Shown here one piece after another: positions 1-9,529 of a stretch of 64,000 nucleotides of DNA. Where the stretch lies: contig CAILHX010000035.1 in assembly GCA_903834185.1 (NCBI GenBank), positions 35,252 through 99,251 on the forward strand. The letters are read 5' to 3'. The translations under genes and the position numbers were made by a program. This DNA is from an uncultured Methylophilaceae bacterium. GTDB lineage: Bacteria > Pseudomonadota > Gammaproteobacteria > Burkholderiales > Methylophilaceae. Within the stretch, counting starts at the first letter, position 1; each line of letters opens with the position of its first letter. The notes below the pieces were generated by a model. The model ran no database searches. It saw only the letters and a list, made by a program, of their open reading frames with translations, and had not been told where the DNA came from.

Positions 1-1275
1 GATTTCATTCATGTCGATTTTCGTTAGCATACGCTGTTCCAGCAACAGCATGCCATCCACCCACACATGAGTCACCTGTTCACGCCCTGCAGCGTATATC
101 AGATGCGACAGCGGGTCATAGCATGGCGTGGTTTCCACAGAAGACATATCTATAGCCGTCAGATCTGCGCGCTTGCCTATTTCAATAGAGCCTATTTCAT
201 GCTCCAAGCCAAGTGCCTTGGCCGCGTTGATCGTTGCCATCTCCAGCGCCTGCGATGCAGCCAATGCCTCGGCATCACCGCTCACACCTTTTGCCAGCAA
301 CGCAGCCAGGCGCATCTCCGCAAAGATGTCCAATGCATTATTACTCGCTGCACCATCCGTCCCAAACCCGACATTCACCCCTTGCGCCAGTAACGCTTTA
401 ATGGGGGCAATACCGCTGGCCAGTTTGAGATTGGAAGCCGGGCAATGCGCTATATGGCAACCACGTTCCGCAAGTAGTTCAATTTCACTAATGGTCAGAT
501 GTACGCCATGTGCAGCGATCAGATTAGGACCAACCAGCCCCAAATTGGCAAAACGCTGTAATGGTCGCAAACCGAATTCAGCTTCACTTTTCACGATTTC
601 ATCAAGCGTTTCGTGCAAATGTGTATGAATGTTGAGATCAAGTTGCTCGGCAAAAGTGAGTATCTTCTCAAAGCTGCGGTCACTCACGGTATACGGCGCA
701 TGCGGTGCCAGACAGGTGGTGATGCGACCATCCGTATTTTCACGTAGTGCATCGCGCACAGCGAAACCCTTATTCAGATAGTCGTCGGCATCGGTTGCAT
801 AAGCGGTAGGGAAATCCAGCACCACCAGGCCGAGCATTGCACGTATGCCTGCCTTTTCAATAGCCGCAGCAGCAGCTGAAGGAAAAAAATACATGTCGGA
901 AAAACAGGTGATGCCTCCGCGCAACATCTCCGCACAAGCCAGTAAAGTCCCATCACCTACAAAAGCCTCGGAAACATGCCGGGTTTCCGCCGGCCATATA
1001 TGTTCATTCAACCAGCGCATCAAAGACAGGTCATCTGCAAGCCCGCGCATCAAACTCATGGCAGCATGCGTATGCAAGTTGATCAAACCGGGGATCAGTA
1101 CATGACTGTCCAGTCGCTCGGTGCGTTTGGCAACGTATTTCTGCTGCGCTTCAGCTTGAGGCAGCAGGTCGATAATGCGCCCGCCATCAACCACTAAAGC
1201 TTGATGCTCAAGTATTGCGCTACGCGGCATGACTGGAACTATCCAGCGTGCTGCGATGATTTGGTCTACATTCAT
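1..1275 (-). CDS. mtaD: TRZ/ATZ-family amidohydrolase (MtaD-like adenosine/MTA/SAH deaminase), 3'-truncated by window edge
   Basis: Metal-dependent amidohydrolase of the cytosine-deaminase-like superfamily, closest in motif pattern to 5-methylthioadenosine/S-adenosylhomocysteine deaminases. These remove the 6-amino group of MTA, SAH or related adenosines in the cytoplasm. I translated it directly: ATG at 1275 opens a frame that stays open to the window edge, giving about 425 residues, so only a short C-terminal piece should be missing (family about 430-445). Visible motifs are the metal-binding LINLHTHAAMSLMRG (His68, His70), APHAPYTVSD near residues 190-199 and the second metal site HTHLHE near 217-222. 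ompA and its terminator lie upstream, so it probably has its own promoter. The exact substrate is not proved; a guanine or chlorohydrolase-type activity is the alternative. Confidence 0.82.
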   Translation of the reverse strand, partial: MNVDQIIAARWIVPVMPRSAILEHQALVVDGGRIIDLLPQAEAQQKYVAKRTERLDSHVLIPGLINLHTHAAMSLMRGLADDLSLMRWLNEHIWPAETRHVSEAFVGDGTLLACAEMLRGGITCFSDMYFFPSAAAAAIEKAGIRAMLGLVVLDFPTAYATDADDYLNKGFAVRDALRENTDGRITTCLAPHAPYTVSDRSFEKILTFAEQLDLNIHTHLHETLDEIVKSEAEFGLRPLQRFANLGLVGPNLIAAHGVHLTISEIELLAERGCHIAHCPASNLKLASGIAPIKALLAQGVNVGFGTDGAASNNALDIFAEMRLAALLAKGVSGDAEALAASQALEMATINAAKALGLEHEIGSIEIGKRADLTAIDMSSVETTPCYDPLSHLIYAAGREQVTHVWVDGMLLLEQRMLTKIDMNEI

Positions 1276-1310
1276 TTCAGAGATGGATCCATATTGCCTA
1301 TGGTAATGCA

Positions 1311-1339
1311 AAAAAAAGCCCCGACCAGCGGGGCTTTTT
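1311..1339 (-). terminator. Rho-independent terminator of ompA
   Basis: A GC-rich hairpin, gcccc (1318-1322) pairing with ggggc (1330-1334), is flanked by A and T runs. It sits 19 bases past the ompA stop codon. Because both flanks are A/T runs it could also work for transcripts from the other side. Confidence 0.85.
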
Positions 1340-1357
1340 AAAATTGTTAATTAAGGA

Positions 1358-2491
1358 TCAAGGCTGTTTCTGCACTTCGATCTCGACAACCACACGACGG
1401 TTAGGTTGCAGGCAATCAATGAGCTTCTTGCCACGCACGCCCTTACATGCTTCAACAGGGTCTTGTTTACCTTTGCCGACTGCGTGCAAACGACTTGGTT
1501 CTATGCCTTGACTGGCAATGTATTCTTTCACTTGCTTGGCACGACGCTCAGATAATTTCTGGTTGTAGCCATCATCACCGATACGGTCTGTGTAACCGGT
1601 GATCAGCACAAGCTCAACTTCAGGATGTGCCTTCATCTTTTCTACCACTTCCGTATCCAGCAGCGTCTTACCTGAAGACTTCAAATTATCTTTATCAAAA
1701 TCAAACAACACCTCGGCCTGCAATGTAACCTTCTCAAAAGCAGCCGGTGCCGGGCCTTCCGTCTCTGGTACCGCAGCAGGTGCTGGTGCAGGTGCCGGTT
1801 CCGGCGCTGGTGGAGGTGCAACCTCAGCAGGTGCAGGTGCCGGTTCCTGCGCTGCAACTGGGGCAGCTGCTACTGGAGCAGGTGGTGCGCCAAATTTGAA
1901 AATCACGCCGAAATTGAGATAGGTATTACCTACGTTCTCATCCGTTTTGATGTGGACTGTGTTCGCGCTGGCTTCAGCATTACTATATACGTAGCGCAAA
2001 TCTGCCTGCAGCCCGATGTTGTCGCTGACTAAGTACTGCACACCGGCACCAACGTTCGCCATCCATGAGGTGTTGCTACCAGAGATAGGAACGCCACCTA
2101 CGGTATAGTTGATCTTGTTCTGCGCAACTCCCAAGCCTGCCAGCACGAACGGACGCAGGCTGTCGCGACTGAACATGTATAGCGCATCCAGACCCAAAAC
2201 AGTCTGACGATAATTACCCGAAGCCGCGAGACCTCCGATGTTGTTTTTGGAATCAGGGTCGGAAGTAGTCAAACCCAGTTGTACATCCCAATGATCGCTA
2301 ATTTCCTTGCCAAGGCGCACACCGTATGCGGCTTCAGTGCTTTTTGCTTCCAAATCGCTATCAGCATGCATTACTCCCAGAGTGGGCACTACATACCATG
2401 AGCCCTGATAGGCGTCATCTGCAAGCACTCCAGCACTAAGGGATATCCCGAGAGCGGCGGCTACAGCTAGGCTGATCAATTTGGTTTTCAT
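1358..2491 (-). CDS. ompA: OmpA-family outer membrane porin/peptidoglycan anchor
   Basis: Outer membrane protein of 377 residues that ties the outer membrane to peptidoglycan. Residues 1-24 form a signal peptide (charged MKTK start, hydrophobic core, AGVLA before the mature start). Residues about 25-200 are an OmpA-type eight-stranded barrel. A proline/alanine-rich hinge (about 203-250, repeated APAP runs) follows, and the OmpA-C domain spans about 255-373 with the diagnostic LSERRAKQVKEYI helix. Two cysteines near the C-terminus (EACKG and IDCLQ) are likely to form the usual disulfide. The start is supported by AAGGA eight bases before ATG 2491. It is monocistronic between its own terminator and a long upstream region with 10-bp repeats, which suggests tight transcriptional control. 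Confidence 0.93.
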   Translation of the reverse strand: MKTKLISLAVAAALGISLSAGVLADDAYQGSWYVVPTLGVMHADSDLEAKSTEAAYGVRLGKEISDHWDVQLGLTTSDPDSKNNIGGLAASGNYRQTVLGLDALYMFSRDSLRPFVLAGLGVAQNKINYTVGGVPISGSNTSWMANVGAGVQYLVSDNIGLQADLRYVYSNAEASANTVHIKTDENVGNTYLNFGVIFKFGAPPAPVAAAPVAAQEPAPAPAEVAPPPAPEPAPAPAPAAVPETEGPAPAAFEKVTLQAEVLFDFDKDNLKSSGKTLLDTEVVEKMKAHPEVELVLITGYTDRIGDDGYNQKLSERRAKQVKEYIASQGIEPSRLHAVGKGKQDPVEACKGVRGKKLIDCLQPNRRVVVEIEVQKQP

Positions 2492-2537
2492 ATGGCGAAT
2501 CCTTAAATAGTTTGTTTTCGGTTTACTTCGGCTGGCA

Positions 2538-2577
2538 GTAATTTACTGTGGGTTATTGTGGATTACCGTGCGTTACC
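2538..2577. repeat. Four tandem 10-bp repeats upstream of ompA (possible response-regulator sites)
   Basis: On the + strand four head-to-tail units read gtaatttact, gtgggttatt, gtggattacc and gtgcgttacc. They share a GT....TTAY pattern repeating every 10 bases, one helical turn. They lie 47-86 bases upstream of the ompA start codon. OmpR/PhoB-type regulators bind tandem half-sites with this spacing, so a regulatory array is inferred; no regulator is identified. Confidence 0.5.
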
Positions 2578-2597
2578 GCACATAGGCCTGACAATAC

Positions 2598-2680
2598 CCA
2601 AACCGTTAGAGATTGCTACGCTTTGCTAACATTATGGCTCTTGTAGAGGACTATATCCAAAGCCGCTAGGGATTGCAATG
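2598..2680. repeat. Degenerate direct repeat pair between ompA and mfnB
   Basis: Two related stretches, 2598-2620 (ccaaaccgttagagattgct...) and 2657-2680 (ccaaagccgctagggattgc...), lie about 60 bases apart. They differ at a few positions and by a one-base insertion. Function unknown; they may be a local duplication or regulatory sites in the ompA upstream region. Confidence 0.35.
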
Positions 2681-2690
2681 CCTATTGTTG

Positions 2691-3398
2691 TTATGCGGTT
2701 GCAAGCCGGTCAGCTTCGTGGCATTTACGCAACAACTGACTCACATTTTGCATATGTTGAGGTTCAATGGACATGGTGCGCTGCCGACCCATGCAAAGTG
2801 CGCCACGGAATCCCAGATAGTCAGGTTGCAAAGCGGACAATGGTGCAATGTCTGCACATTGCAAAGCACCTGCAAGCCCCACGAACAAGCCGAGACGATG
2901 GCCTTCATTTACAAAATCGGCAATCACTGAGCTTGCCAGACAATCTCTTAGGCCCTGACCATTCTTGCGTGCAGTATCCAGCATCACGCCATAAAACCCC
3001 GCAGCAGAAAAAATCGCCAGGTCATTTAACGCCACTGGCTCATCTGCAAACAAAACCGCAATCAACTTGACTCCGCCCTGTGTCACCGAATGCAATGCTT
3101 CTACGCACTGCTGAAGACTAGCGGTAGCGAAGAAACCTATCTTGACTATATCGACACCCGTGGCTGCGACCATCTCAACCGCGTCCAATAGAATATCCGG
3201 CTGCATGGGCAAATCACCCACGGTGGCGCTGACTGTTTTTCGACTGGCGATGAAAGCTACAATCTGCTCAATGGTGGTAATTGGTAATGCGCCCAGCGCT
3301 CCCTGTTCAGGGTGTTTAAGGTCTATTACATCTGCACCAAGCTCCAGCGCGATGCTTGCTTCTTTAAGGTTGGTGACACTGGCCAGGAACAAGCTCAT
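2691..3398 (-). CDS. mfnB: (5-formylfuran-3-yl)methyl phosphate synthase (MfnB)
   Basis: Makes the furan core of methanofuran by condensing two glyceraldehyde-3-phosphate molecules (4-HFC-P synthase, former DUF556). The enzyme is a TIM barrel of about 235 residues, the normal length. Visible landmarks are ADVIDLKHPEQGALGAL near residues 23-39, with the expected Schiff-base lysine, VSATVGDLP near 57-65 and DIVKIGFF near 84-91. It is the last gene of a four-gene set (flavoprotein, DHPS-like protein, DUF447 protein, MfnB) on the minus strand. In bacteria this gene accompanies the H4MPT/methanofuran formaldehyde-oxidation pathway of methylotrophs, which supports both the call and the lifestyle inference. 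Confidence 0.9.
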   Translation of the reverse strand: MSLFLASVTNLKEASIALELGADVIDLKHPEQGALGALPITTIEQIVAFIASRKTVSATVGDLPMQPDILLDAVEMVAATGVDIVKIGFFATASLQQCVEALHSVTQGGVKLIAVLFADEPVALNDLAIFSAAGFYGVMLDTARKNGQGLRDCLASSVIADFVNEGHRLGLFVGLAGALQCADIAPLSALQPDYLGFRGALCMGRQRTMSIEPQHMQNVSQLLRKCHEADRLATA

Positions 3399-3411
3399 GC
3401 CCGGTTCTCTC

Positions 3412-3987
3412 TCACGCTAGATTCTCCCCTGTTTGTTCGGCGCGAAAATTGGTGATCGCTTCCATCAGCCAGCCCCATGCTTCTTTTTCACGTTCGCCGG
3501 CGGCCTTCTCCATGGCGATGGACAGATATTTGATCTCTGCATCGATTTTTTCTGCCGGAAGCATATGCAATCGACTGACCAACACAGCCAATTCGATCAC
3601 TGCCGCCTGGGCACGATTAAAACCCCGAAACGGCGCATGCGTCTGTTCGTATACAGTGCTAAACCAGAGTTGCGGACGCACTGCATCTTCAACCACTTTC
3701 ACCAGCTCCAATTCACGATGTGCCAATACGCCCTGCACCACCCAACCCTGTACTTTACTGGCCGCAGTTACAGGCCATTCGCGCCTGCCGATCAGGCTAC
3801 CTGCGAATATACGCACGTCATCCGTGAGATTAAGCACTGCAGTTTTTGCGCGCAGTAAATTCTCCAGGCTGGTTGATGGCTGGAATGGCGCGATCAATAC
3901 CAGGCCATCCATCTCGCGTATGCCAAACGGCGCGATATGCGGGCTACCATCCGCATTCAGGCTGGTGACTATCGTTTCAAAAATCAT
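3412..3987 (-). CDS. DUF447 family protein of the H4MPT/methanofuran gene set
   Basis: About 191 residues beginning MIFETIVTSLNADGSPHIAP, the characteristic start of DUF447 proteins, which resemble FMN-binding split-barrel folds. The biochemical role is not established. In methylotrophic bacteria and methanogens it travels with tetrahydromethanopterin biosynthesis genes, as here, between mfnB (13 bases downstream) and the DHPS-like gene. Start choice: ATG 3987 has AAGGA five bases upstream and begins at the conserved domain edge. An alternative ATG at 4005 overlaps the upstream stop codon by four bases and adds MIEKEK. A still longer frame to 4086 runs into the previous gene and is unlikely. 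Confidence 0.8.
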   Translation of the reverse strand: MIFETIVTSLNADGSPHIAPFGIREMDGLVLIAPFQPSTSLENLLRAKTAVLNLTDDVRIFAGSLIGRREWPVTAASKVQGWVVQGVLAHRELELVKVVEDAVRPQLWFSTVYEQTHAPFRGFNRAQAAVIELAVLVSRLHMLPAEKIDAEIKYLSIAMEKAAGEREKEAWGWLMEAITNFRAEQTGENLA

Positions 3988-4001
3988 TTTTTCCTTTTCT
4001 A

Positions 4002-5396
4002 TCATTTCTTCTTTTTTTCCAGGCGCGAAGCTTCCCGGTGCGCCACCCGCCCTCTTGCATCCTGCTTGGCTGTATTGCAGCCCCACTTCAGCTCTTCATC
4101 CTGAATATAGCGTTTGCCCAATTGCCAGGCGATTTGCGCCCGCGCCAGCTCCACACCAAGATAAAACGCATGAGAGGCATCATTTTCCACTTTGAGATGC
4201 GGATACAGACGGAACGGGTCAACCTCGGTAAATAGCCCGTCACGATTGTAAATATGAATGCCGGCCTCGGTAGTCTGGATACGGAAGCTCGGGTCTTTGA
4301 TCTGCGCGGCGATCCCAGCCACTTCCTCCTCACTATAGGGAAACGGCCGACGGTCATGCAGCCCCAGCAGATCGCCGGAATAGTCGCGTGGCAAACGCCT
4401 GTCCTGACTGGCGGCATACATTACCCGGCGTGCCATATCGGCTTCGGCAACGGCATTACGAGCATGAGGACTGACCGATGTCGTCAATACCGCATTGATC
4501 CCCAACTCGGCAATGACGCCGAACAATATGGCGTTGATGCCGGTGGTATCGGCATCAGTCAATTCAGTCAGATTGCCTACACCCATCATGATGTCTATGC
4601 CCGGGAATTTCTTGCGTAGCTTGTAATAACGTACAAGAGAGGCGGCCAGACCAAAGGGAATGGGGTCGAGAATGGGGTCGGCCAGAAACGGACGCCCTTT
4701 TATCAGCATGGTATTAACGGCTCTGTACAGCGAAGCCATACTGCCGGGTTTTGCGGAGATCAGGACAGGCGTAGCCGCCACTTCTTCCGAGATCCACAGG
4801 CTTTTCTCCGTCAGGCTGAGCAGGTAGTCTGCGCCGGCCTTGCCGCCGCACAACAGATCATCATTCTGCATGGAATCCACGCTGACCTGATAACCGGCAG
4901 CTTTAAGTGCCTGCACCGCGTCATGCAGATGCGGGAATGCCACGTTGGGAATGCAGCCCACATCGATCACATCTGCGCCTTGCGCTTTGTACTCGGCAGC
5001 CCGCAGCAGGATGCCTTCTACGCTGAGATAAGGCGCATCCACAATTTCTGCGAAGATCAGGGTAGCGTGTTTTGATAAATCAGGTGGCTTACCGTCGTGA
5101 CCGAAATACAGCGGCAGGTCCTTCATATCCTCGGGCCCACGATCGACCGGAACGCCGTATTTTTCGGCCAGAAGCTCCAACTCTCCCTGACACATTCCCG
5201 GTACCAGTATCCTGTCGGCACCGCGCGCATCAGGTAAACGGCGCGCGATGAATTCGGGCGTCATCAATGCGGCGACTGAGATACCCAGTTGTGCCACTTG
5301 ATAATCGAAATCTGTCGGCTGCATCGCCGTCAGCGTTTTATTCAGACTGCTTTCGGCAAGTTTGCCGGTCAGGAACAGGATGTTGTTTTTAGACAT
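4002..5396 (-). CDS. Dihydropteroate synthase-like protein (DUF6513), H4MPT biosynthesis
   Basis: A 464-residue protein with an N-terminal DUF6513 region (about 1-120) and a pterin-binding TIM barrel like dihydropteroate synthase (about 145-330). Segments such as ADVIDVGCIPNVAF and VSVDSM match the pterin-binding pattern, and the region around MMGVGNLTELTDADTTG (about 270-287) is well formed. This family is found in organisms that make tetrahydromethanopterin and is thought to act in joining or maturing the pterin part; the exact reaction is not settled. Its start overlaps the end of the flavoprotein gene by 28 bases and its C-terminus ends in a lysine run directly before the DUF447 gene, so the four genes are almost certainly co-transcribed. 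Confidence 0.83.
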   Translation of the reverse strand: MSKNNILFLTGKLAESSLNKTLTAMQPTDFDYQVAQLGISVAALMTPEFIARRLPDARGADRILVPGMCQGELELLAEKYGVPVDRGPEDMKDLPLYFGHDGKPPDLSKHATLIFAEIVDAPYLSVEGILLRAAEYKAQGADVIDVGCIPNVAFPHLHDAVQALKAAGYQVSVDSMQNDDLLCGGKAGADYLLSLTEKSLWISEEVAATPVLISAKPGSMASLYRAVNTMLIKGRPFLADPILDPIPFGLAASLVRYYKLRKKFPGIDIMMGVGNLTELTDADTTGINAILFGVIAELGINAVLTTSVSPHARNAVAEADMARRVMYAASQDRRLPRDYSGDLLGLHDRRPFPYSEEEVAGIAAQIKDPSFRIQTTEAGIHIYNRDGLFTEVDPFRLYPHLKVENDASHAFYLGVELARAQIAWQLGKRYIQDEELKWGCNTAKQDARGRVAHREASRLEKKKK

Positions 5397-5923
5397 GCCA
5401 GATGTGCCTTAAGGGCGCTCTCCAACTGCACGGCATCCTCAACTACGATGGTCGCTTCAAAAGTCTTGAGTGTTTCTACATTCGCAAGATCCATACGCCG
5501 CGGATACACCTTCACTCTGTTGTCGCGCGGCGCTTCAGATTCCAGCTCTGTGTCGGTATCGCAGGCGAAAACGATGGTGGGGACGCGGCACTTGCCTGCC
5601 TGCGCATAGATGTTGGTGATGAGGTTGTCGGAAATACCGCACACCATTTTGGCGATGGTGTTGGAACTGGTAGGCGCGATGACCACGCCGTGGTAAAGCC
5701 CCTCATAGAACAGACCTACCGGCACACTGCTCGCCGTTTTGTCCTGAAACACGCGGCCTACATCATGCTTGTAACCGTACTGTTGCAGAATCTCTGCCGC
5801 TGCCCGACTCAGGAACAGATCGACATCCTGCAGGGTCGCGATGATGTCCAGACACTCACGCAGATAATGTCCGGAACCGGTGAGTGCCCAAGCCAGGCGT
5901 TGGTTTTCCTGCTTGGTGGACAA
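5369..5923 (-). CDS. Flavoprotein, probable dihydromethanopterin reductase (DmrX/AfpA-like)
   Basis: A 184-residue flavodoxin-like or HFCD-type flavoprotein starting MSTKQENQRLAWALTGSGHY, with the LTGSGHYL phosphate-binding turn near residue 15 and APTSSNTIAKMVCGISDNL near 80-98, typical of the archaeal flavoprotein/DmrB group. These reduce dihydromethanopterin to H4MPT using FMN; by context that is the likely role here. The start is TTG at 5923, only five bases after the purA stop codon, so translation is probably coupled to purA. I cannot separate a true dihydromethanopterin reductase from a related electron-transfer flavoprotein by sequence alone. Confidence 0.78.
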   Translation of the reverse strand: MSTKQENQRLAWALTGSGHYLRECLDIIATLQDVDLFLSRAAAEILQQYGYKHDVGRVFQDKTASSVPVGLFYEGLYHGVVIAPTSSNTIAKMVCGISDNLITNIYAQAGKCRVPTIVFACDTDTELESEAPRDNRVKVYPRRMDLANVETLKTFEATIVVEDAVQLESALKAHLACLKTTSCS

Positions 5924-5928
5924 GGTGG

Positions 5929-7257
<1,329 letters not shown>

Positions 7258-7267
7258 TTATTTTCTG

Positions 7268-8443
7268 TTAAGTGTTGGCAACAACTTCCCAACCCTTGTC
7301 GTTTTTCACTAATTTGCGGTCACAATTCAATTCGGCCACCTGCTGCTGATGACCCGGCAAATCCACAACCACCACCTCACCCTTGGTCCGCAACTGTTCT
7401 ACCTTCTGTTGCAAGTCGGCATCATCCATATATGGCGCAAGTATGCCCTGTGCCAGCTTGGATACGGCAGACAATGCGGTTAAGGTACGCATGTCCATAC
7501 TGAAACCTGTTGCCGGACGCGACCGTCCGAATATCTGGCCGACAAAATCGTAACGTCCGCCCAGTGCCAGTGCACTGGTCTGGCCATCGGTATAGGCCGC
7601 GAATACCATACCGCTATGATAGTGATATCCGCGCAGCTCAGATAGATCCAGGCTGACTTCAACATCCAGCTCCGCCAGTTGTTGCGACGCGCGCTTGAGC
7701 TCTTGCAGTGCCAGTTTGATCTCGGCATATTGCGGCAGCACCTGCTGTGCCAGTTGCAATACCTCTACGCCGCCACTCAACGTTGGCAGCGCCATGATGG
7801 CATCACGGGTGGCACTGTCCGCATCACTCAGCAATGCTTGCAGCGCCCCGCTATCTTTGCCCTGCAGTGCAGCGAATAGGTCGGTTTCGGTTTCGGCGGC
7901 GATACCGGCGCGGTTGATCAGGGTACGGAAAATGGTGACGTGGCTCAGATCCACCACCAACCTGGTGGCACCTGCCAGACGCAAGGATTGCACCATCAGG
8001 TGTTGTATTTCCAGATCACTTTCTATACCGGCGTGACCGAACAGTTCCACACCGACTTGCAGTGGCTGGCGTGTCTGTGCCGCGCCGTCTGCCTGGGTGC
8101 GCAACACGCTTCCGGCGTAACACAAGCGGGTCACACCTTCATGATTGAGGCGCTGTGCATCAATGCGCGCTGCTTGTGGTGTAATGTCGGAGCGTATACC
8201 CATCAAACGTCCCGAAAGCTGATCCACCACCTTGAATGTAAGCAAATCCAGGTCGTGCCCGACACCGGCATTCAGCGATTCCAGATATTCCAGCATTGGC
8301 GGGATCACGAACTGATAACCGTAGGTGCGAAACAGATCCAGCAATTTGCGACGCAATTGTTCTATGTGTTGCGCTTCTGCAGGCAGAACGTCTTCTATGT
8401 ATTCCGGCAGTAGCCAGTGACGTAAGTCGGTTTTAGTCATCAT
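7268..8443 (-). CDS. hisZ: ATP phosphoribosyltransferase regulatory subunit
   Basis: Histidyl-tRNA-synthetase paralogue (391 residues) that partners the short catalytic HisG to form the first enzyme of histidine biosynthesis and confers histidine feedback. It has the class II synthetase fold with motif-like segments (RSDITPQAARIDAQ near residues 80-93, ALGGRYDFVGQIFGR near 292-306) but is shorter than the true HisS encoded at 28444. The start is one of two adjacent ATG codons (8443 or 8440), right after the DUF2065 gene. Its presence implies a short-form HisG elsewhere in the genome. Confidence 0.95.
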   Translation of the reverse strand: MMTKTDLRHWLLPEYIEDVLPAEAQHIEQLRRKLLDLFRTYGYQFVIPPMLEYLESLNAGVGHDLDLLTFKVVDQLSGRLMGIRSDITPQAARIDAQRLNHEGVTRLCYAGSVLRTQADGAAQTRQPLQVGVELFGHAGIESDLEIQHLMVQSLRLAGATRLVVDLSHVTIFRTLINRAGIAAETETDLFAALQGKDSGALQALLSDADSATRDAIMALPTLSGGVEVLQLAQQVLPQYAEIKLALQELKRASQQLAELDVEVSLDLSELRGYHYHSGMVFAAYTDGQTSALALGGRYDFVGQIFGRSRPATGFSMDMRTLTALSAVSKLAQGILAPYMDDADLQQKVEQLRTKGEVVVVDLPGHQQQVAELNCDRKLVKNDKGWEVVANT

Positions 8444-8446
8444 GAC

Positions 8447-8638
8447 TTAAGTATTATTGATGATGAAAATCATTATAAGCCCGCCCAGCATCGAAGCCAG
8501 CCCTATAAAACGCAATTGCCCATCACTGAAAGAGATCAGGCGGCGAAACGTCTGACGCCAGGCTTCAGGTGCCAGAAAAGGAAGTATGCCTTCCAGCACC
8601 AGCATTAGCCCGAACGCCAGCAATAAGCCCTGTTTCAA
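8447..8638 (-). CDS. DUF2065 small membrane protein (YjeT-like)
   Basis: A 63-residue protein with two predicted membrane segments (about 3-22 and 43-60) separated by a short loop containing PEAWRQTFRRL. It matches the DUF2065/YjeT family, which sits next to hflC and hisZ or purA in beta- and gamma-proteobacteria. The function is unknown. It starts 3 bases after the hflC stop and ends 3 bases before hisZ, so it is part of the same transcript. Confidence 0.85.
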   Translation of the reverse strand: MKQGLLLAFGLMLVLEGILPFLAPEAWRQTFRRLISFSDGQLRFIGLASMLGGLIMIFIINNT

Positions 8639-8641
8639 GGC

Positions 8642-9529
8642 TTATTTCCTGGGTTTGTGGCTGCCGCTGCCAGAATTCTTCAGGTATTTGAAGAATTCAG
8701 AACTTGGATCCAGCACCAGCACATCGGACTTGTTGCGGAAAGTGTTACGGTAAGCTTCCAGGCTGCGATAGAACGCATAGAACTCTGGGTCGCGACCATA
8801 AGCTTCGGAGTAAATCTCGGTCGCCTTGGCATCGCCCTCACCCTTGATGCGCTGCGCATCACGGAAAGCTTCAGCAATAATCACCTCGCGCTGCTTGTCG
8901 GCATCGGCACGTATCTTTTCTGCCGCGCCTGCGCCTTGCGAACGCAGGTCATTAGCTACACGCTTGCGCTCCGCTTCCATACGCTGGAATACGGAATCAC
9001 TGACTTCTGGAGGCAGATCCACACGCTTCAGCCGCACATCCACGACCTGGATACCCATTTGCCTTGCTTCCAGGTCGGCCTTGGTACGTAGTATCTCCAT
9101 GATCTGCTCGCGCTCACCGGAGATGACATCATGTATGGTACGTTTGCCAAATTCTGCTCTCAGACCATCATTCACCACCTGCGATAAACGTGCTTCCGCC
9201 TGCTGTTCATCACCACGCACGGATACGTAATATTGCGCAGGATCAATGATGCGCCATTTGACGAACGAATCGACCAGTACGTTTTTTTTCTCGCTGGTAA
9301 TAAAACGATCCGGCTCTACCCAATCCAGCGTCACGATCCGCTTCTCAAAATATCGTACGTTCTCCACCAGCGGCACCTTGAAGTACAATCCCGGCTCTTT
9401 TTTCACCGATACGATCTCGCCCAGACGGAACACGATCGCGTATTCACGCTGATCCACGGTAAACGCTGACAGGCTGAGTGCGATCAGAACAACGATAAGT
9501 ACGGCTATGCTTGCGCCTAAGCTTTTCAT
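8642..9529 (-). CDS. hflC: HflC, SPFH-family membrane protease modulator
   Basis: Inner-membrane protein of 295 residues that with HflK forms a large periplasmic cage around FtsH and limits its access to membrane substrates. An N-terminal membrane anchor (about 5-22) precedes the SPFH/band 7 domain (about 23-190), then a long alpha-helical, alanine- and charge-rich section including EKIRADADKQREVIIAEA. The C-terminal tail is basic (SGSGSHKPRK). It overlaps hflK by four bases (ATGA type), the usual coupling of the pair. Confidence 0.96.
   Translation of the reverse strand: MKSLGASIAVLIVVLIALSLSAFTVDQREYAIVFRLGEIVSVKKEPGLYFKVPLVENVRYFEKRIVTLDWVEPDRFITSEKKNVLVDSFVKWRIIDPAQYYVSVRGDEQQAEARLSQVVNDGLRAEFGKRTIHDVISGEREQIMEILRTKADLEARQMGIQVVDVRLKRVDLPPEVSDSVFQRMEAERKRVANDLRSQGAGAAEKIRADADKQREVIIAEAFRDAQRIKGEGDAKATEIYSEAYGRDPEFYAFYRSLEAYRNTFRNKSDVLVLDPSSEFFKYLKNSGSGSHKPRK

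Noticed and set aside
1599..1922. Plus-strand Gly/Ala-rich frame opposite ompA
   Set aside because: Antisense of the Pro/Ala-rich hinge of the OmpA protein; low complexity, no ribosome-binding site.
4002..4086. Upstream extension of the DUF447 protein into the DHPS-like gene
   Set aside because: The family begins at MIFETIVT and a Shine-Dalgarno sequence precedes that codon; the extension overlaps a coding region in another frame.
3449..4195. Plus-strand frame of 248 codons opposite the DUF447 gene and the end of the DHPS-like gene
   Set aside because: Spans two genes of the opposite strand with clear families and has no protein-like features.
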